In this document: positions 27,029 through 36,425 of the stretch, in pieces
Layout of the letters: each line of letters begins with the position of its first letter
Numbering within the stretch: position 1 is the stretch's first letter
Assembly: GCA_020161655.1 (NCBI GenBank)
Contig: JAIUPC010000009.1
Coordinates: 124,001-188,000, forward strand
DNA from: Pseudomonadota bacterium
Lineage (GTDB): Bacteria > Pseudomonadota > Alphaproteobacteria > Rhodobacterales > Rhodobacteraceae
Direction of reading: 5' to 3'
DNA: 64,000 nt
Notes under the pieces: model-generated
Told to the model about the DNA's origin: nothing
What the model saw: only the letters and a program-made list of their open reading frames with translations
The model's database searches: none
Made by a program: the position numbers and the translations under genes

Positions 27029-27872
27029 TGCGGATCTCCTCGTCTCCGCCACGGTCGCGGCCCTTGATGAGGTTGTAGACGAGGTCCGGCATCCCGGTCG
27101 TCTCGGTCTTGGCATAGATGTTGCGCAGATGCGTGCGGATCGTCGTGTCCGATACCGTCAACTCGTCGGCGATGCTTTGCGGCGACAGGCCCCGGCTCAG
27201 AAGCAGGCAGACGCGGAATTCAGCCCGGCTGAGGTGGGCCGGATTGGTGATCGACAGAAGCGGCATCCGCTCCGGCACCCGCGTCTCCGGCCGGCGATGG
27301 TTGATGATGCAGCGCGTCACCAGGCCAACCTGCCGGGCCGACCATGTCCGCGCCATCGTCGGCAGGATCGCCTCGATGGAAGCGATGTCCGCCGACGACA
27401 GCGGATCGCGGAAATGCAGCTCGATGTGGTCGCGCGTGGTTGCGCCGCTTTCAAGCACGACGGCCATGAACTCCGAGAAGCCGCGCCGTGTCTGCCAAAT
27501 GCCAAGCGCGGGATCGGTGAGGTCGCCGTCGTCATGGGGGAATTCGGAGAAGAGCCAGAGCGACGCCGGTCTGGGCCGGGCGAAGGCGCTGCCGAAGACC
27601 CCGTCCGCGAAGGACTTGCCAAGCGGGTCGGCACGCTCGCCGCCATGCCGGTCCCAGATCGCCACTCTGGCGGGGCGAAAATCGCTGAGCGCGGTGCGCA
27701 CCAGCATCCCCGCCTCGGCGCGGAGGCCCGCGGCAAGCCCGGCGAAGGCATCCTGAAGCCTGATGCCACCCCTGAGCGCATCGCTCCAATCCGCGATCGA
27801 GTCGATCAGCCCGCTGTGGCGGGCAACGGCAAACGGTCGCGAAAAATCCTTGTTATTCTGGAAATTATACAT
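27021..27872 (-). CDS. LuxR family transcriptional regulator
   Basis: A 283-residue regulator whose last 65 residues form a LuxR/GerE helix-turn-helix: LSRAEFRVCLLLSRGLSPQS followed by IADELTVSDTTIRTHLRNIY. The N-terminal 200 residues have no autoinducer-binding signature I can recognise and no response-regulator aspartate pattern, so the signal is unknown. The ATG at 27872 is preferred over a GTG two codons upstream. It overlaps the prepilin peptidase gene and stands beside the tad pilus cluster on the same strand, which makes control of pilus genes a reasonable guess. A 389-base AT-richer region lies upstream. Confidence 0.85.
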   Translation of the reverse strand: MYNFQNNKDFSRPFAVARHSGLIDSIADWSDALRGGIRLQDAFAGLAAGLRAEAGMLVRTALSDFRPARVAIWDRHGGERADPLGKSFADGVFGSAFARPRPASLWLFSEFPHDDGDLTDPALGIWQTRRGFSEFMAVVLESGATTRDHIELHFRDPLSSADIASIEAILPTMARTWSARQVGLVTRCIINHRRPETRVPERMPLLSITNPAHLSRAEFRVCLLLSRGLSPQSIADELTVSDTTIRTHLRNIYAKTETTGMPDLVYNLIKGRDRGGDEEIRSA

Positions 27873-28261
27873 CCCCACCGACCCCTGGTGTACCGACGCA
27901 CGGAACAGCCGCCTGCTCTTCGCGAGGCGCCGTTAATCGACACAGTCGACGAAATTCTCTACCGGGTTATGTCCCCGTATCCACTTTCCCTTATCCCAGT
28001 TTAAGTCTGCCTGCGGTCCGGTTTTAGTCAATTTAATTCCGATAAGTTTCCGCAAACGATCAAGAACACAATCAGCGGTTGATGTCGCAGATCTGCGAAA
28101 GCGATAATTTCCCCGTATGCGGTGCTTTGTACGGACCAAGTGGATCGATAAAGTTCACGATTCGTCCACTTCGCTTCTTCCAGGGCATGCAGGCCGGAAC
28201 CTGTCCCGTTGCTGCAGGGGGCTGACGGCGTCAAACCATTGCGGAACGGACGATGATCCGG
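27873..28261. other. Long AT-richer intergenic region between tadC and luxR, with a 14-base palindrome
   Basis: No coding sequence is seen in these 389 bases, which are clearly lower in GC than the flanks. A perfect 14-base palindrome TCGCAGATCTGCGA occupies 28085-28098, and GTTTCCGCAAAC (arms GTTT/AAAC) lies at about 28036-28047. The region must hold the luxR promoter and may hold the end of the tad transcript, but no hairpin with a T-run was found. Confidence 0.55.
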
Positions 28262-29257
28262 TCAGTTCCCGTTCGCATAATTGACATAGCGGATCACCAC
28301 CGGACCGAGCGTCAACATCAGAAGGGCCGGCAGCATAAGCGACGCCATGACGGCCGACATCTGCACCGGCAGCCGGTTGGCCTTTTCCTGTGCCCGCACC
28401 TCGCGCGCGCGGCGCATCTCGCGCGCATAGGTGGTCAGGGTTTCGGAAATGCTGGTGCCGTAGCGCATCGACTGCAGGACGACATTCGAAAAGGCCGCGA
28501 CCTCGTCGACCCCGGTGCGCGTCGCCATGTCCATGAGCGCCTTGTCGCGCGACCGGCCGGCCTGAATCTCGCGCTGGGCGCTGAGGAACTCGGCCGAGAT
28601 TTCCGGCGAGGCAAGCTCAAGCTCGTTCCCGACCCGCACCATCGCGGCGTCGAAACCAAGACCAGCTTCCACCGATATCTGCACGAGGTCGAGCGCGTTC
28701 GGGAAGCTTTCCTCGATTGCCCGCCGGCGTTCCTCGGCCCTCTGCCGGAGCCAGATCGCCGGGCCGAAGAAGCCAGCGGCGACAAGTATGCACGCGACCT
28801 GGAAGGTTCCGAGCGACGTCATCCCCGCCAATATGCCCTCGATCCGCACCGGCAGGTGAATGGTCCCGATCCGCCACAAGGAGATTATCCCAAGAAGTGC
28901 GGCGGGCAGGAGAAGGCCGATCACGGCGCGAACGAGATAGTAGTTGCGGACGGCATGGGCGCCAGAGAAGCCGGCAATCGCCAGCTTCTTCTCGACATCC
29001 GAGCGCACCTTGTGATCGGCGGGAATGAGCGCAGCCATAAGGCCGGTCGGGTCCTTGCTCAGCGTTCTCAGCAACGCCCGATCCGCGACGGTCGTGCCGG
29101 ATTTCCGCTGGGCGGAGATTCTGCGCAGGACCGGATCCTGGCCCGACAGCGCACTCGCTGCGCCAAGGACGATCAAGAGGGCACCTAAACCGAAGCCGAT
29201 CACGATCAGCGTCGATGGTGAAACCAGGACCGTTTGCAGGCTGTTCAGGAAGTCCAT
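28262..29257 (-). CDS. tadC: Tad pilus inner-membrane platform protein TadC (GspF domain)
   Basis: A 331-residue polytopic protein with the type II secretion F domain: EESFPNALDLVQISVEAGLG followed by FDAAMVRVGNELELASPEIS, and GTSISETLTTYAREMRRARE near residue 271. Together with TadB it forms the membrane platform that couples the CpaF ATPase to Flp pilus assembly. It is last in the tad run, 13 bases after tadB, and no TadD-type TPR gene follows, unlike many tad operons. Confidence 0.9.
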   Translation of the reverse strand: MDFLNSLQTVLVSPSTLIVIGFGLGALLIVLGAASALSGQDPVLRRISAQRKSGTTVADRALLRTLSKDPTGLMAALIPADHKVRSDVEKKLAIAGFSGAHAVRNYYLVRAVIGLLLPAALLGIISLWRIGTIHLPVRIEGILAGMTSLGTFQVACILVAAGFFGPAIWLRQRAEERRRAIEESFPNALDLVQISVEAGLGFDAAMVRVGNELELASPEISAEFLSAQREIQAGRSRDKALMDMATRTGVDEVAAFSNVVLQSMRYGTSISETLTTYAREMRRAREVRAQEKANRLPVQMSAVMASLMLPALLMLTLGPVVIRYVNYANGN

Positions 29258-29270
29258 CTCGAATGTCCCC

Positions 29271-30242
29271 TCAGATCCTGAAATCCACGAGCCGGCGCAT
29301 GATCAGGTAGTTCGCGATGACGAGGCCGGCGATGATCATGGCGACAGGCCTGAAGAGCGGTTCGTTCGCGACGCCGGAATAATAGGTCGGCGCGGTGATC
29401 GAGGTCGCGGCGAGAATGACGAGCGGCAGCGCCGAGAGGAATTTCGACGTCAGCCGCCCCTCGGCGGAGATCGCCTGAATCCGCCGGCGCATCGACATCC
29501 GGTCGCGGATGACAGTGGCAAGCGTGTTCAAGACCCCGGCGAGGTTGCCACCGGTCCCATGCTGGATGCCGACGCTGACGGCGAGGTAGCGCACATCCTC
29601 AAGCCCGGTCCGGTCGGCGAAGGTGGCGAAGGCATCCACCAGATCGTCGCCGTAGCTCACCTGATCGACGATGATGCCGAATTCGGTGGCGATCGGGTCC
29701 TTCATGTCGCTGGCGACCGAGGTGATGGTGGCGTTCAGGGGATGGCCGACGGTCAGCCCGCGCGCCATCAGTTCAAGGGCTTCGGGCAATTGCCGCGACA
29801 GAAGATCCAGCCGCTGCTTCGCCTTGCGCCGGATGATCGCCACCGGCAGCAGGATCATCACGACGAGCGCCACAGCGATCGCCGCGGGCAGCGGCAGGAC
29901 GAGCGACATGGCGAGGGCGAGGATGATCGCGCCGCCTGTCATGGAGGTCAGGGCCAATCCCGCCGAAACCGTCATCCCGGCATGGGCCAGATCGCCAGGC
30001 AGGTTGCCGACGAAGGGCAGGCGCGCAAGCGACCAGCCGGAGGTGTCGGGTTTCAGGAGGCGGAGCCTCTCCTCGGTCGTGGACCCCGCCGCCACCATCC
30101 GCATCCGGCGGCTTTTCACCTCGCCGAGCGATTCCGATCTGGTGAGGATCTGGCGCCCGCCTTCAAACGCGATGAGGGCGCCGAGGAACACGCCGGCATA
30201 GGCGAGCGTGCCGAGTTCGAATTCATTGAGCCAGTCCATCAC
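29271..30242 (-). CDS. tadB: Tad pilus inner-membrane platform protein TadB (GspF domain)
   Basis: A 323-residue partner of TadC. It has N- and C-terminal hydrophobic helices and a central GspF domain with LPEALELMARGLTVGHPLNA near residue 155 and the conserved GTGGNLAGVLNTLATVIRDR near 235. Its ATG overlaps the cpaF stop by four bases, so the two are translationally coupled. Length and order agree with TadB of alphaproteobacteria. Confidence 0.9.
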   Translation of the reverse strand: MMDWLNEFELGTLAYAGVFLGALIAFEGGRQILTRSESLGEVKSRRMRMVAAGSTTEERLRLLKPDTSGWSLARLPFVGNLPGDLAHAGMTVSAGLALTSMTGGAIILALAMSLVLPLPAAIAVALVVMILLPVAIIRRKAKQRLDLLSRQLPEALELMARGLTVGHPLNATITSVASDMKDPIATEFGIIVDQVSYGDDLVDAFATFADRTGLEDVRYLAVSVGIQHGTGGNLAGVLNTLATVIRDRMSMRRRIQAISAEGRLTSKFLSALPLVILAATSITAPTYYSGVANEPLFRPVAMIIAGLVIANYLIMRRLVDFRI

Positions 30243-31630
30243 TGCACCCCCGTCCCGATGAAGAGATCCGGCGGAAGCTCGATCCCCGCCTGGCGGATGG
30301 CCTCATGGCAGCGCGGGCGTATGCCCGTCGCGAGGAAGCGGCCCTCGATCGCGCCGGCTTCGGTGGCGCCGGTGCGGCGGAACACGAAGATGTCCTGCAT
30401 GGTCAGCGTACTGCCCTCCATGCCGGTGATTTCCGAAATGCTCATTACCCGACGGCCGCCGTCGCTCAGCCGGTTCAGCTGGACGACGAGATGCAGGCCG
30501 GAGGCGATCTGGGCGCGGATGACGTGAACCGGCAGGTCGAGGCCGATCATCGACACCATCTGTTCCAGCCGCCCGATGGCGTCGCGCGCGGTGTTGGCAT
30601 GGACCGTGGTCATGGACCCGTCATGGCCCGTGTTCATCGCCTGCAGCATGTCGAAGGTTTCGGCGCCGCGGACCTCGCCGACGATGATGCGATCCGGCCG
30701 CATGCGGAGCGCGTTGCGCACCAGATCGCGCTGGGTGACAAGCCCGCCGCCGGTCGGGTTAACCGGGCGGGTTTCGAGCCGCACCACGTGGTCCTGCTGC
30801 AACTGAAGCTCCGCCGCGTCCTCGATCGTCACGACCCGCTCGCGCTGGCCGATGTAGGACGACATCGCATTCAGCATCGTTGTCTTGCCCGAACCGGTGC
30901 CGCCTGAGATCAGGACGTTGAGCCGGGCCTGCACCAGCGCCTGAAGGAATGTCGCGGCGGCCTCGGTCATCGTCCCGATCTCGACCAGGCGCTGGAACGT
31001 CAGGGGATTGCGCGCGAACTTGCGGATCGACAGTGAAGGGCCATCCACGGCGCAGGGCCGGATGATCGCATTCACCCGACTGCCATCCTCAAGCCGGGCA
31101 TCGACCCAGGGGCTCGACTCGTCGACGCGGCGCCCGACGCGCGAGACGATCTTGTCGATGATCCTGAGAAGGTGACGTTCGTCGCGGAAGCGGACCTTGC
31201 TTTTCTCCAGAACGCCGAAGCGTTCGATGTAGACGTTGCGGTGGCTGTTGACGAGGATGTCGTTGATCGTCGGATCGGCGAGCAGGGGTTCCAGCGGGCC
31301 AAAGCCGAGCACCTCGTCCAGAAGCTCGTCGATCAGCGTCTTGAACGCTTCGGCCCGCATCGGGCGACCCTCGTCGCTCAGGACCTGCGACACGAGGCCC
31401 GCGACCTCGCGGCGAAGTTCTTCGCGTTCCACCTTGTCGATGACCGAAAGGTTGAGCCGGTCGAGAAGCAGGTCGTGCAGATGGCTCTTCAGTTCCAGCC
31501 GCGCGTTGAATTCGGCATCGACCGGCGTCAGGTCGGCAATGCCGGCGCGCGGCGCCTCGCCGGACCGCGGCGGAAGCATCACCACTTGCGACTCGCCGTT
31601 CCGGCCTGATCTGTTGAATTGCTTGAACAC
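30239..31630 (-). CDS. cpaF: Tad pilus assembly ATPase CpaF (TadA)
   Basis: The secretion-type ATPase that powers Flp pilus assembly at the inner membrane. The 463-residue protein has an N-terminal helical domain with [20 protein letters not shown], Walker [16 protein letters not shown] near residue 245, the acidic box and [20 protein letters not shown] near 318, and the histidine box [20 protein letters not shown]. Length is normal for CpaF. It is 12 bases after cpaE and overlaps tadB. Confidence 0.94.
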   Translation of the reverse strand: MFKQFNRSGRNGESQVVMLPPRSGEAPRAGIADLTPVDAEFNARLELKSHLHDLLLDRLNLSVIDKVEREELRREVAGLVSQVLSDEGRPMRAEAFKTLIDELLDEVLGFGPLEPLLADPTINDILVNSHRNVYIERFGVLEKSKVRFRDERHLLRIIDKIVSRVGRRVDESSPWVDARLEDGSRVNAIIRPCAVDGPSLSIRKFARNPLTFQRLVEIGTMTEAAATFLQALVQARLNVLISGGTGSGKTTMLNAMSSYIGQRERVVTIEDAAELQLQQDHVVRLETRPVNPTGGGLVTQRDLVRNALRMRPDRIIVGEVRGAETFDMLQAMNTGHDGSMTTVHANTARDAIGRLEQMVSMIGLDLPVHVIRAQIASGLHLVVQLNRLSDGGRRVMSISEITGMEGSTLTMQDIFVFRRTGATEAGAIEGRFLATGIRPRCHEAIRQAGIELPPDLFIGTGVQ

Positions 31631-31642
31631 GGGGCCGGACTC

Positions 31643-32821
31643 CTAGTTTTGTGTCGATGGCGCCGCCACCGAAAGGCTGGTGCGGGTGGAGGAGGCAAGG
31701 CGGGTCATCGCCCGCCCGAGAGAGGACCGGGGTGCCGCGCGGGAAAGCGGCTCGCCCCGCCCGCCCGCAGCGTCTGCCGCGCGGGCATCGTGCGGCAGCC
31801 AGTGCTTCAGCGGCCGTTCCAGTGCCTTCGCGACCTCGCGTTGCAGGCTTGATGTCATCAGCGGCTTGCGCCGATGGTTCACCACCAGCTCCACCGGAAG
31901 TGCGGGATTGTCCTGGGTGAAGAAGTCGATCAGGCGGCGGCAGTGCCGGACGGAGGCCACCGACAGGTCGGTGACGACCATCAGCTCGTCGGTCCGCTCC
32001 ACCACCGGCTCGATCCAGCTCACGAAGGCGCGCGGCAGATCAACGACAACATAGTCATGCGCCGCCCTGAGGTTGTCGAGAATGGCGGCGACCTGATCCG
32101 ACCGCAGCGATTCCAGGGGGGCGAATTTCGCCGGTGCCGCAAGCACCGCCAGACCACTGTCGAGAACCGGCATCGACTGGGCGAGGAAATGGCCGTCCGG
32201 CACCGTCCCGTCGAGCGCCAGCTGGTGCAGCGTGTCCTGTTCTTCCAGATTGAGCAGCGTACCGACAGAGCCGAACTGCAGATCGAGGTCGACAAGCGCC
32301 ACCTTGGGGCGCGCGGCCTTGCGCGCAAGACCTGCGCCCTGCACCAGCTGGTCGGCGAGGTTCACCGCCACTGTGGTCGACCCGATCCCGCCGCGCGCCT
32401 GGACGACGGCGATGATCCGGCCGTGCCGGTCCGGTGCGGCGGCAGGCTCTGCGTGGCGATCGCGCGATGCCCGGCTGCGACTGCCGTCGCCGGCAAGCGG
32501 CAGCACTTCGTCGGCGCCGGCCTCGGTCAGCAGGCGCACCTCCGACAGGGTGATATCGGCATCGGCAAGCGCAACCAGCCGGGTTCCCGGCGTCCGGTTC
32601 GCGGCCATCGTGCGGATCGCCTCGACGTCGGATGCCACTTCGGGGCGCGTTTCAAAGAGGATCATGTCGAACCGGGACGCAGCCTCGGCGGCGTGACCGT
32701 TCATTCTGGCGAGCGTTGTGGCTTCCCGCGCGATCCGGATATCGGGATCGGCGGCAAATGACTGTTCGATGGCGGCGGCAACCGCCGCATTCGGCGACAC
32801 GATGAGGACTGATCTCGTCAT
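31643..32821 (-). CDS. cpaE: Pilus localisation protein CpaE/TadZ (AAA/ParA-like)
   Basis: A 392-residue TadZ-type protein that places the Tad machine in the cell. An N-terminal response-regulator-like domain (SVLIVSPNAAVAAAIEQSF) is followed by a ParA-like domain with RGGIGSTTVAVNLADQL near residue 146. The signature P-loop lysine of ParA (KGGxGK[ST]T) is absent: the motif reads ARGGIGSTT, so nucleotide use may be weak, as described for some TadZ proteins. VALVDLDLQFGSVGTLLN near 180 matches the family. The ATG at 32821 is chosen over a codon 6 residues earlier because it gives the usual N-terminus. Confidence 0.88.
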   Translation of the reverse strand: MTRSVLIVSPNAAVAAAIEQSFAADPDIRIAREATTLARMNGHAAEAASRFDMILFETRPEVASDVEAIRTMAANRTPGTRLVALADADITLSEVRLLTEAGADEVLPLAGDGSRSRASRDRHAEPAAAPDRHGRIIAVVQARGGIGSTTVAVNLADQLVQGAGLARKAARPKVALVDLDLQFGSVGTLLNLEEQDTLHQLALDGTVPDGHFLAQSMPVLDSGLAVLAAPAKFAPLESLRSDQVAAILDNLRAAHDYVVVDLPRAFVSWIEPVVERTDELMVVTDLSVASVRHCRRLIDFFTQDNPALPVELVVNHRRKPLMTSSLQREVAKALERPLKHWLPHDARAADAAGGRGEPLSRAAPRSSLGRAMTRLASSTRTSLSVAAPSTQN

Positions 32822-32861
32822 CTCTCGTTCTTCCTTCACTCTTCGGGCGCGTGGCCCGCAA

Positions 32862-33500
32862 TCATCCGTTGTTGCCCTGGTCGAGGTCTTCGCCAGGCAA
32901 GGTCATCTGCATTGCCGGGAACGGCAGCGAATTCGGGGGCAGCGTCCCGGTCGCCCCAGCCACACTGGCCAGCGGGCCGAGCGGGATCGCGAACTGGAAA
33001 GACAATCCCGTCAGTTGCACCGTCACGGTCGGCACATAGGGGCCGCCGAGGAAATTCAGCGCGGGATCGTAGTTGTAGCCGAAGCTCAGGTTCTGCTCGG
33101 TCGCGTTGGGTCCCAGCATTGGCGAGATCGCCAGCCAGATTTCGTCGACGGTCGGGTTGCCCGCGACGCCGGTGCAGACCGCCGGCGCCGGGCTGGCGCA
33201 GACCGTGCCGCCGGCGGTGCAGGCGGTGCCGAATTTCGGCGGTGCCGTGCCCACCGGCACCGTCCCCCGCGCGTTGAAGCCCGGGACGCCGGGGCAGACT
33301 GGCGGGCGGACGGCGGCGATCCGCACCGCGCGCTGCATCGCCTTGTCGGCCATGACATATTCGCCGCCCATGCGGCCGAACTCGATCAGCGTGAAGAAGA
33401 GCAGCAGGAAGATCGGCAGCACGATGGCGAATTCGACGAGCGCGGTGCCGTCCTCGGACTTCAGGAACTGCCGGCAGCGGATGCGAAGGCCCGTTCTCAT
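32862..33500 (-). CDS. TadE/TadG family pilus assembly protein
   Basis: A 212-residue protein with the TadE-like segment EDGTALVEFAIVLPIFLLLF near residue 16, where the prepilin-peptidase-type cleavage and hydrophobic helix with Glu at position +5 lie, and an extracytoplasmic remainder rich in Gly, Pro and Thr with several cysteines (PPVCPG, TACTAGGTVCAS) that could pair as disulfides. Its start overlaps the stop of the next upstream TadE-like gene by four bases. A minor pseudopilin role in the Tad system is inferred from family and position. Confidence 0.85.
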   Translation of the reverse strand: MRTGLRIRCRQFLKSEDGTALVEFAIVLPIFLLLFFTLIEFGRMGGEYVMADKAMQRAVRIAAVRPPVCPGVPGFNARGTVPVGTAPPKFGTACTAGGTVCASPAPAVCTGVAGNPTVDEIWLAISPMLGPNATEQNLSFGYNYDPALNFLGGPYVPTVTVQLTGLSFQFAIPLGPLASVAGATGTLPPNSLPFPAMQMTLPGEDLDQGNNG

Positions 33501-33988
33501 GATCCGAACACCCTGGCTGAATCGGTGACGGTCGTGGTGATCGTGTTCAGCGAGCCGCCGTTCAGCGTGAAGATGCCAGCGAAGGGCATGGCGATGGCGA
33601 TGGTGGCCGAAACCGTCGCCACCGGCGCGGGATTGACCCGGTAACTGCCCGCGACGCAGGCCAGCGATGAGGTCACGCTTTGCACGGTCACGGAGCCCGG
33701 CAGGCTGGTGCCGCCGAGGTTCTGGTTGGCGATGGCCCCGACCTGGCTGTCATAGGCGCTGATAGACGCGCCCGTGGCGCAGATGTCGGTGGGCACGACC
33801 CGGGCGAGATAGCGGGTGGCGTCGCGCACCGCGCCGATGGCGCTTTGATAGCTGATGAGCATGCGGCTGCCCTCGATGATGACGGCAAAGACCAGAAGCA
33901 TCATTGGCAGGACCATGGCGAACTCGACAAGTGCTGCGCCATCGGTGTCGCGGAGGAAGCGTCTGAGGGGGCGGGGCGTCTTTGTCAC
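33497..33988 (-). CDS. TadE/TadG family pilus assembly protein (second copy)
   Basis: A 163-residue protein with DGAALVEFAMVLPMMLLVFA near residue 14, the same TadE signature as its neighbour, then a short periplasmic domain holding two cysteines (DICATG and SLACVAG). The GTG at 33988 lies four bases after the tadG stop with a weak AGG upstream; an ATG at 34015 would overlap tadG by 23 bases and has no visible ribosome-binding site. The two TadE-like proteins and the larger TadG-like protein form a coupled run. Confidence 0.83.
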   Translation of the reverse strand: MTKTPRPLRRFLRDTDGAALVEFAMVLPMMLLVFAVIIEGSRMLISYQSAIGAVRDATRYLARVVPTDICATGASISAYDSQVGAIANQNLGGTSLPGSVTVQSVTSSLACVAGSYRVNPAPVATVSATIAIAMPFAGIFTLNGGSLNTITTTVTDSARVFGS

Positions 33989-33992
33989 CGCA

Positions 33993-35492
33993 TCACCTGT
34001 AAAGCTGCACGACATCGCGGAAGATCCCGCCCATGGTGCTCGATCCGGCGCCGGCGCCCCCGGCCGAGCCGACGACTTCCACCCAGAGGTCGAGCGTCGG
34101 CGGTGACGAGCCGTTGGTGCCGACCGGCTGGGTCAGGAACAGGCGGAAGAATTCCTCGACCGGGATGCTGGTCGACCGACCGTTGAAGTCGGGATTGCCG
34201 TCCCCGTCGGTATCGCAGTTGATGGCGGCAGCAATCACCACCCGGCGGTCGGGGTCGGGCGAGACGTTGGCCGAGCATTGCGGGCGGCCGGTTTCCTGAA
34301 GCGGTTGCCCATTCCAGCCAGTACCGGAGAGAATCGGCGATCCGGCCGCCGTACCGAGTTCGGCCTGATAGTATTCGTAGCGTGTCGATGCACCGGAATA
34401 CGGATCGGAGCCGTTGTAGTGCCAGTTGACATATTGCTGGCGCCCCGTGCTCCAGTTGCCATCGCCGAAGCGGCCGTTCGTGCAGGTGCCCGAGGCAAAG
34501 CAATTGTCCTTCGGCATCGCGATCGTATTGGTCGAGGCGGGCGGGTTGTTGCCCACGCAGGCACCGCCGCCCTTCGGCACCACGCCCTTGATGACGTTGG
34601 CGGCAGGGGCATAGGCGGGGTCGTTCCTCTTGCCGTTCATGATCGCCTGATACATGTCGAAGCGGACGTTGAAGCTGGCGTCCGTGATGCCGACCTTCTG
34701 GCCCGGTTCCGTATCGACACCGCGCATCGAAAAGCACTGGGTGATGCTGCCCTCGGCCCCCATCAGGCAGGCGTCAAGCTGGGCACCGTTGAGGCCGCCG
34801 CAGGGGCCATTCGGATCGACCTTGGCCTTCGACGGATCGAGAAAGCCGAAATCGCCGGGCGCCCAGGCGCCGGCACCGTTGCCGCCCGACCTGAGAAGGA
34901 TCAGGTCGCCGACATTGGCATCGGCCTTGTAGCCGGGGTCCGGCAGGCAGAACATCAGGGGCGTGATGTCGCAGGCAAATTGCGTGAAGCCCGCCACGGC
35001 GATGGCGCCGACGGTGGCGTTGGTCTGGCCGGCGCCGGTCAATGCCGCGTAGGCCGCCGCGAAGCTGTAGTTCACGGTCAGGGGTGTCGCCACGACGCGG
35101 GCATAGACGGCGTCCTCCGGCACGGTCGTCGGCGCAGCCAGCGGCGCGGTATCGCTGCCGGGAAGCGTTGCGTAGAAGTCGAGCGTGTAGCTGGTGGCCC
35201 CCCCGAGCGCCTGCGAGCCGGTCGCGAAGGTCTGCTTGTCGGCGATCAGCGCTGCGGCAGCGCCGCGGGCGCGGGTGATGGCGTCGAGCCGCCCGTCAAG
35301 CTCTCCGGCGGCGGCAAGCGCCACCTGGTCGGTATAGGACTGAAGCTCTGACTGGGTTGAGGCCGCGCGACCGAAATCGAAGCTGAGAGCGACGATGATG
35401 AGGATCACGGCAAGCGAGATGCCCCAGAAGACGAGGATCGCGCCGCGCTCTTCACGACCGAACCGGCGGATATGAGACCATGAAATCATCAT
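33993..35492 (-). CDS. TadG-like pilus assembly protein (Flp-locus, large)
   Basis: A 499-residue protein whose N-terminus, REERGAILVFWGISLAVILI (residues about 13-32), is the single membrane helix of the TadG family, followed by ALSFDFGRAASTQSELQSYT and a long extracytoplasmic region. That region has several cysteine pairs and no metal-site MIDAS motif that I can recognise, so a full von Willebrand A domain is not confirmed. Start ATG at 35492 (35489 also possible); ribosome-binding site is weak. It lies 18 bases after cpaB. Its role in pilus assembly is inferred from location and family. Confidence 0.83.
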   Translation of the reverse strand: MMISWSHIRRFGREERGAILVFWGISLAVILIIVALSFDFGRAASTQSELQSYTDQVALAAAGELDGRLDAITRARGAAAALIADKQTFATGSQALGGATSYTLDFYATLPGSDTAPLAAPTTVPEDAVYARVVATPLTVNYSFAAAYAALTGAGQTNATVGAIAVAGFTQFACDITPLMFCLPDPGYKADANVGDLILLRSGGNGAGAWAPGDFGFLDPSKAKVDPNGPCGGLNGAQLDACLMGAEGSITQCFSMRGVDTEPGQKVGITDASFNVRFDMYQAIMNGKRNDPAYAPAANVIKGVVPKGGGACVGNNPPASTNTIAMPKDNCFASGTCTNGRFGDGNWSTGRQQYVNWHYNGSDPYSGASTRYEYYQAELGTAAGSPILSGTGWNGQPLQETGRPQCSANVSPDPDRRVVIAAAINCDTDGDGNPDFNGRSTSIPVEEFFRLFLTQPVGTNGSSPPTLDLWVEVVGSAGGAGAGSSTMGGIFRDVVQLYR

Positions 35493-35510
35493 TGCACCAG
35501 AAGCGATCCC

Positions 35511-36317
35511 TTACTGGACTTCGACGATTTCCACTTCCGAACCGCGCCGGATGCGGATCGTCTGCTTGGCAGTCGGCGCTTCGGGTTCGGGGGACTTGTC
35601 GCGGAGGATGTCCGAGAGCTTGATGGAATCGAGCGGCTTGTCCTCGGCGTTGTCGAGCGAGCGGAGCGACAGGCTGAGCGTCCCGGCCTTCTGCGCCAGC
35701 GCGAGCGCCTGGCTCTGTTCCGGCGTCACCTCGACGGTGACGGTCTTGGCGATCTCGGGCTGGTCTTTCTGCTGATCGGCATCCTGATCGACGCCGACGA
35801 TGCGGATGTTCTGCAGGATGGTGACCGCGCGCAGGTCCTTGTCGCGGCCCTGCGTCAGGACGATGTCGACCATGTCACCGGGCGTGACGAAACCGCCGAC
35901 CGAGGTTTCAGCCTCGACCTTGATCGCCATGGCGCGGGTGTTTTCGGCAAGGCTCTGGACGATGGTGACCTTCTCGCCGAAGTCGGAAATCTTGGAGGCG
36001 AGGATCAACTCGCCCTGTGCAATCTCGCGCGTGGCGCGGCGCAGCGGCATGCCGGGGTCCGGCACCACCGTGGCCAGGTCCGAAATCGCGCCCGGCGGCA
36101 GCGCCTCGCGCGGCCACGAAAGGACCTGGAGCATCTGCGGCTGGATGGTCTGGCCGAAGGGGATATCCTGACCGGCGACGATGACCTGAACGAGGGTCGA
36201 CGTCGGGTCCACGGCGGCATTCGCCCGGCTTGTATCGAGATATTCGCGGGCCGCAAAGGCGGAACCTCCGGCAACGACGACGCCGAGAATTGCGACGAGG
36301 ATGGAACGCGCGCCCAA
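35511..36317 (-). CDS. cpaB: Flp pilus assembly protein CpaB (RcpC)
   Basis: A 268-residue periplasmic protein with an N-terminal membrane anchor (ILVAILGVVVAGGSAFAA), a SAF domain (VIVAGQDIPFGQTIQPQML near 46) and the RcpC-type C-terminal domain (FVTPGDMVDIVLTQGRDKDL near 142). The start is a TTG at 36317, chosen because AGGAG lies seven bases upstream and the anchor begins directly after it; no ATG is suitably placed. In most tad operons cpaC, the secretin gene, comes next; here tadG follows instead. Confidence 0.92.
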   Translation of the reverse strand: MGARSILVAILGVVVAGGSAFAAREYLDTSRANAAVDPTSTLVQVIVAGQDIPFGQTIQPQMLQVLSWPREALPPGAISDLATVVPDPGMPLRRATREIAQGELILASKISDFGEKVTIVQSLAENTRAMAIKVEAETSVGGFVTPGDMVDIVLTQGRDKDLRAVTILQNIRIVGVDQDADQQKDQPEIAKTVTVEVTPEQSQALALAQKAGTLSLSLRSLDNAEDKPLDSIKLSDILRDKSPEPEAPTAKQTIRIRRGSEVEIVEVQ

Positions 36318-36425
36318 GGTGGATCTCCTTTCGAGAGAGGCGGAGGGTGATGCCTTGTCTGGTAGCCCCTCCGAGGCGGACGGGGCGATGTCGCCCCGTC
36401 CTGTCGATCGGGATGATCTGGCCGG

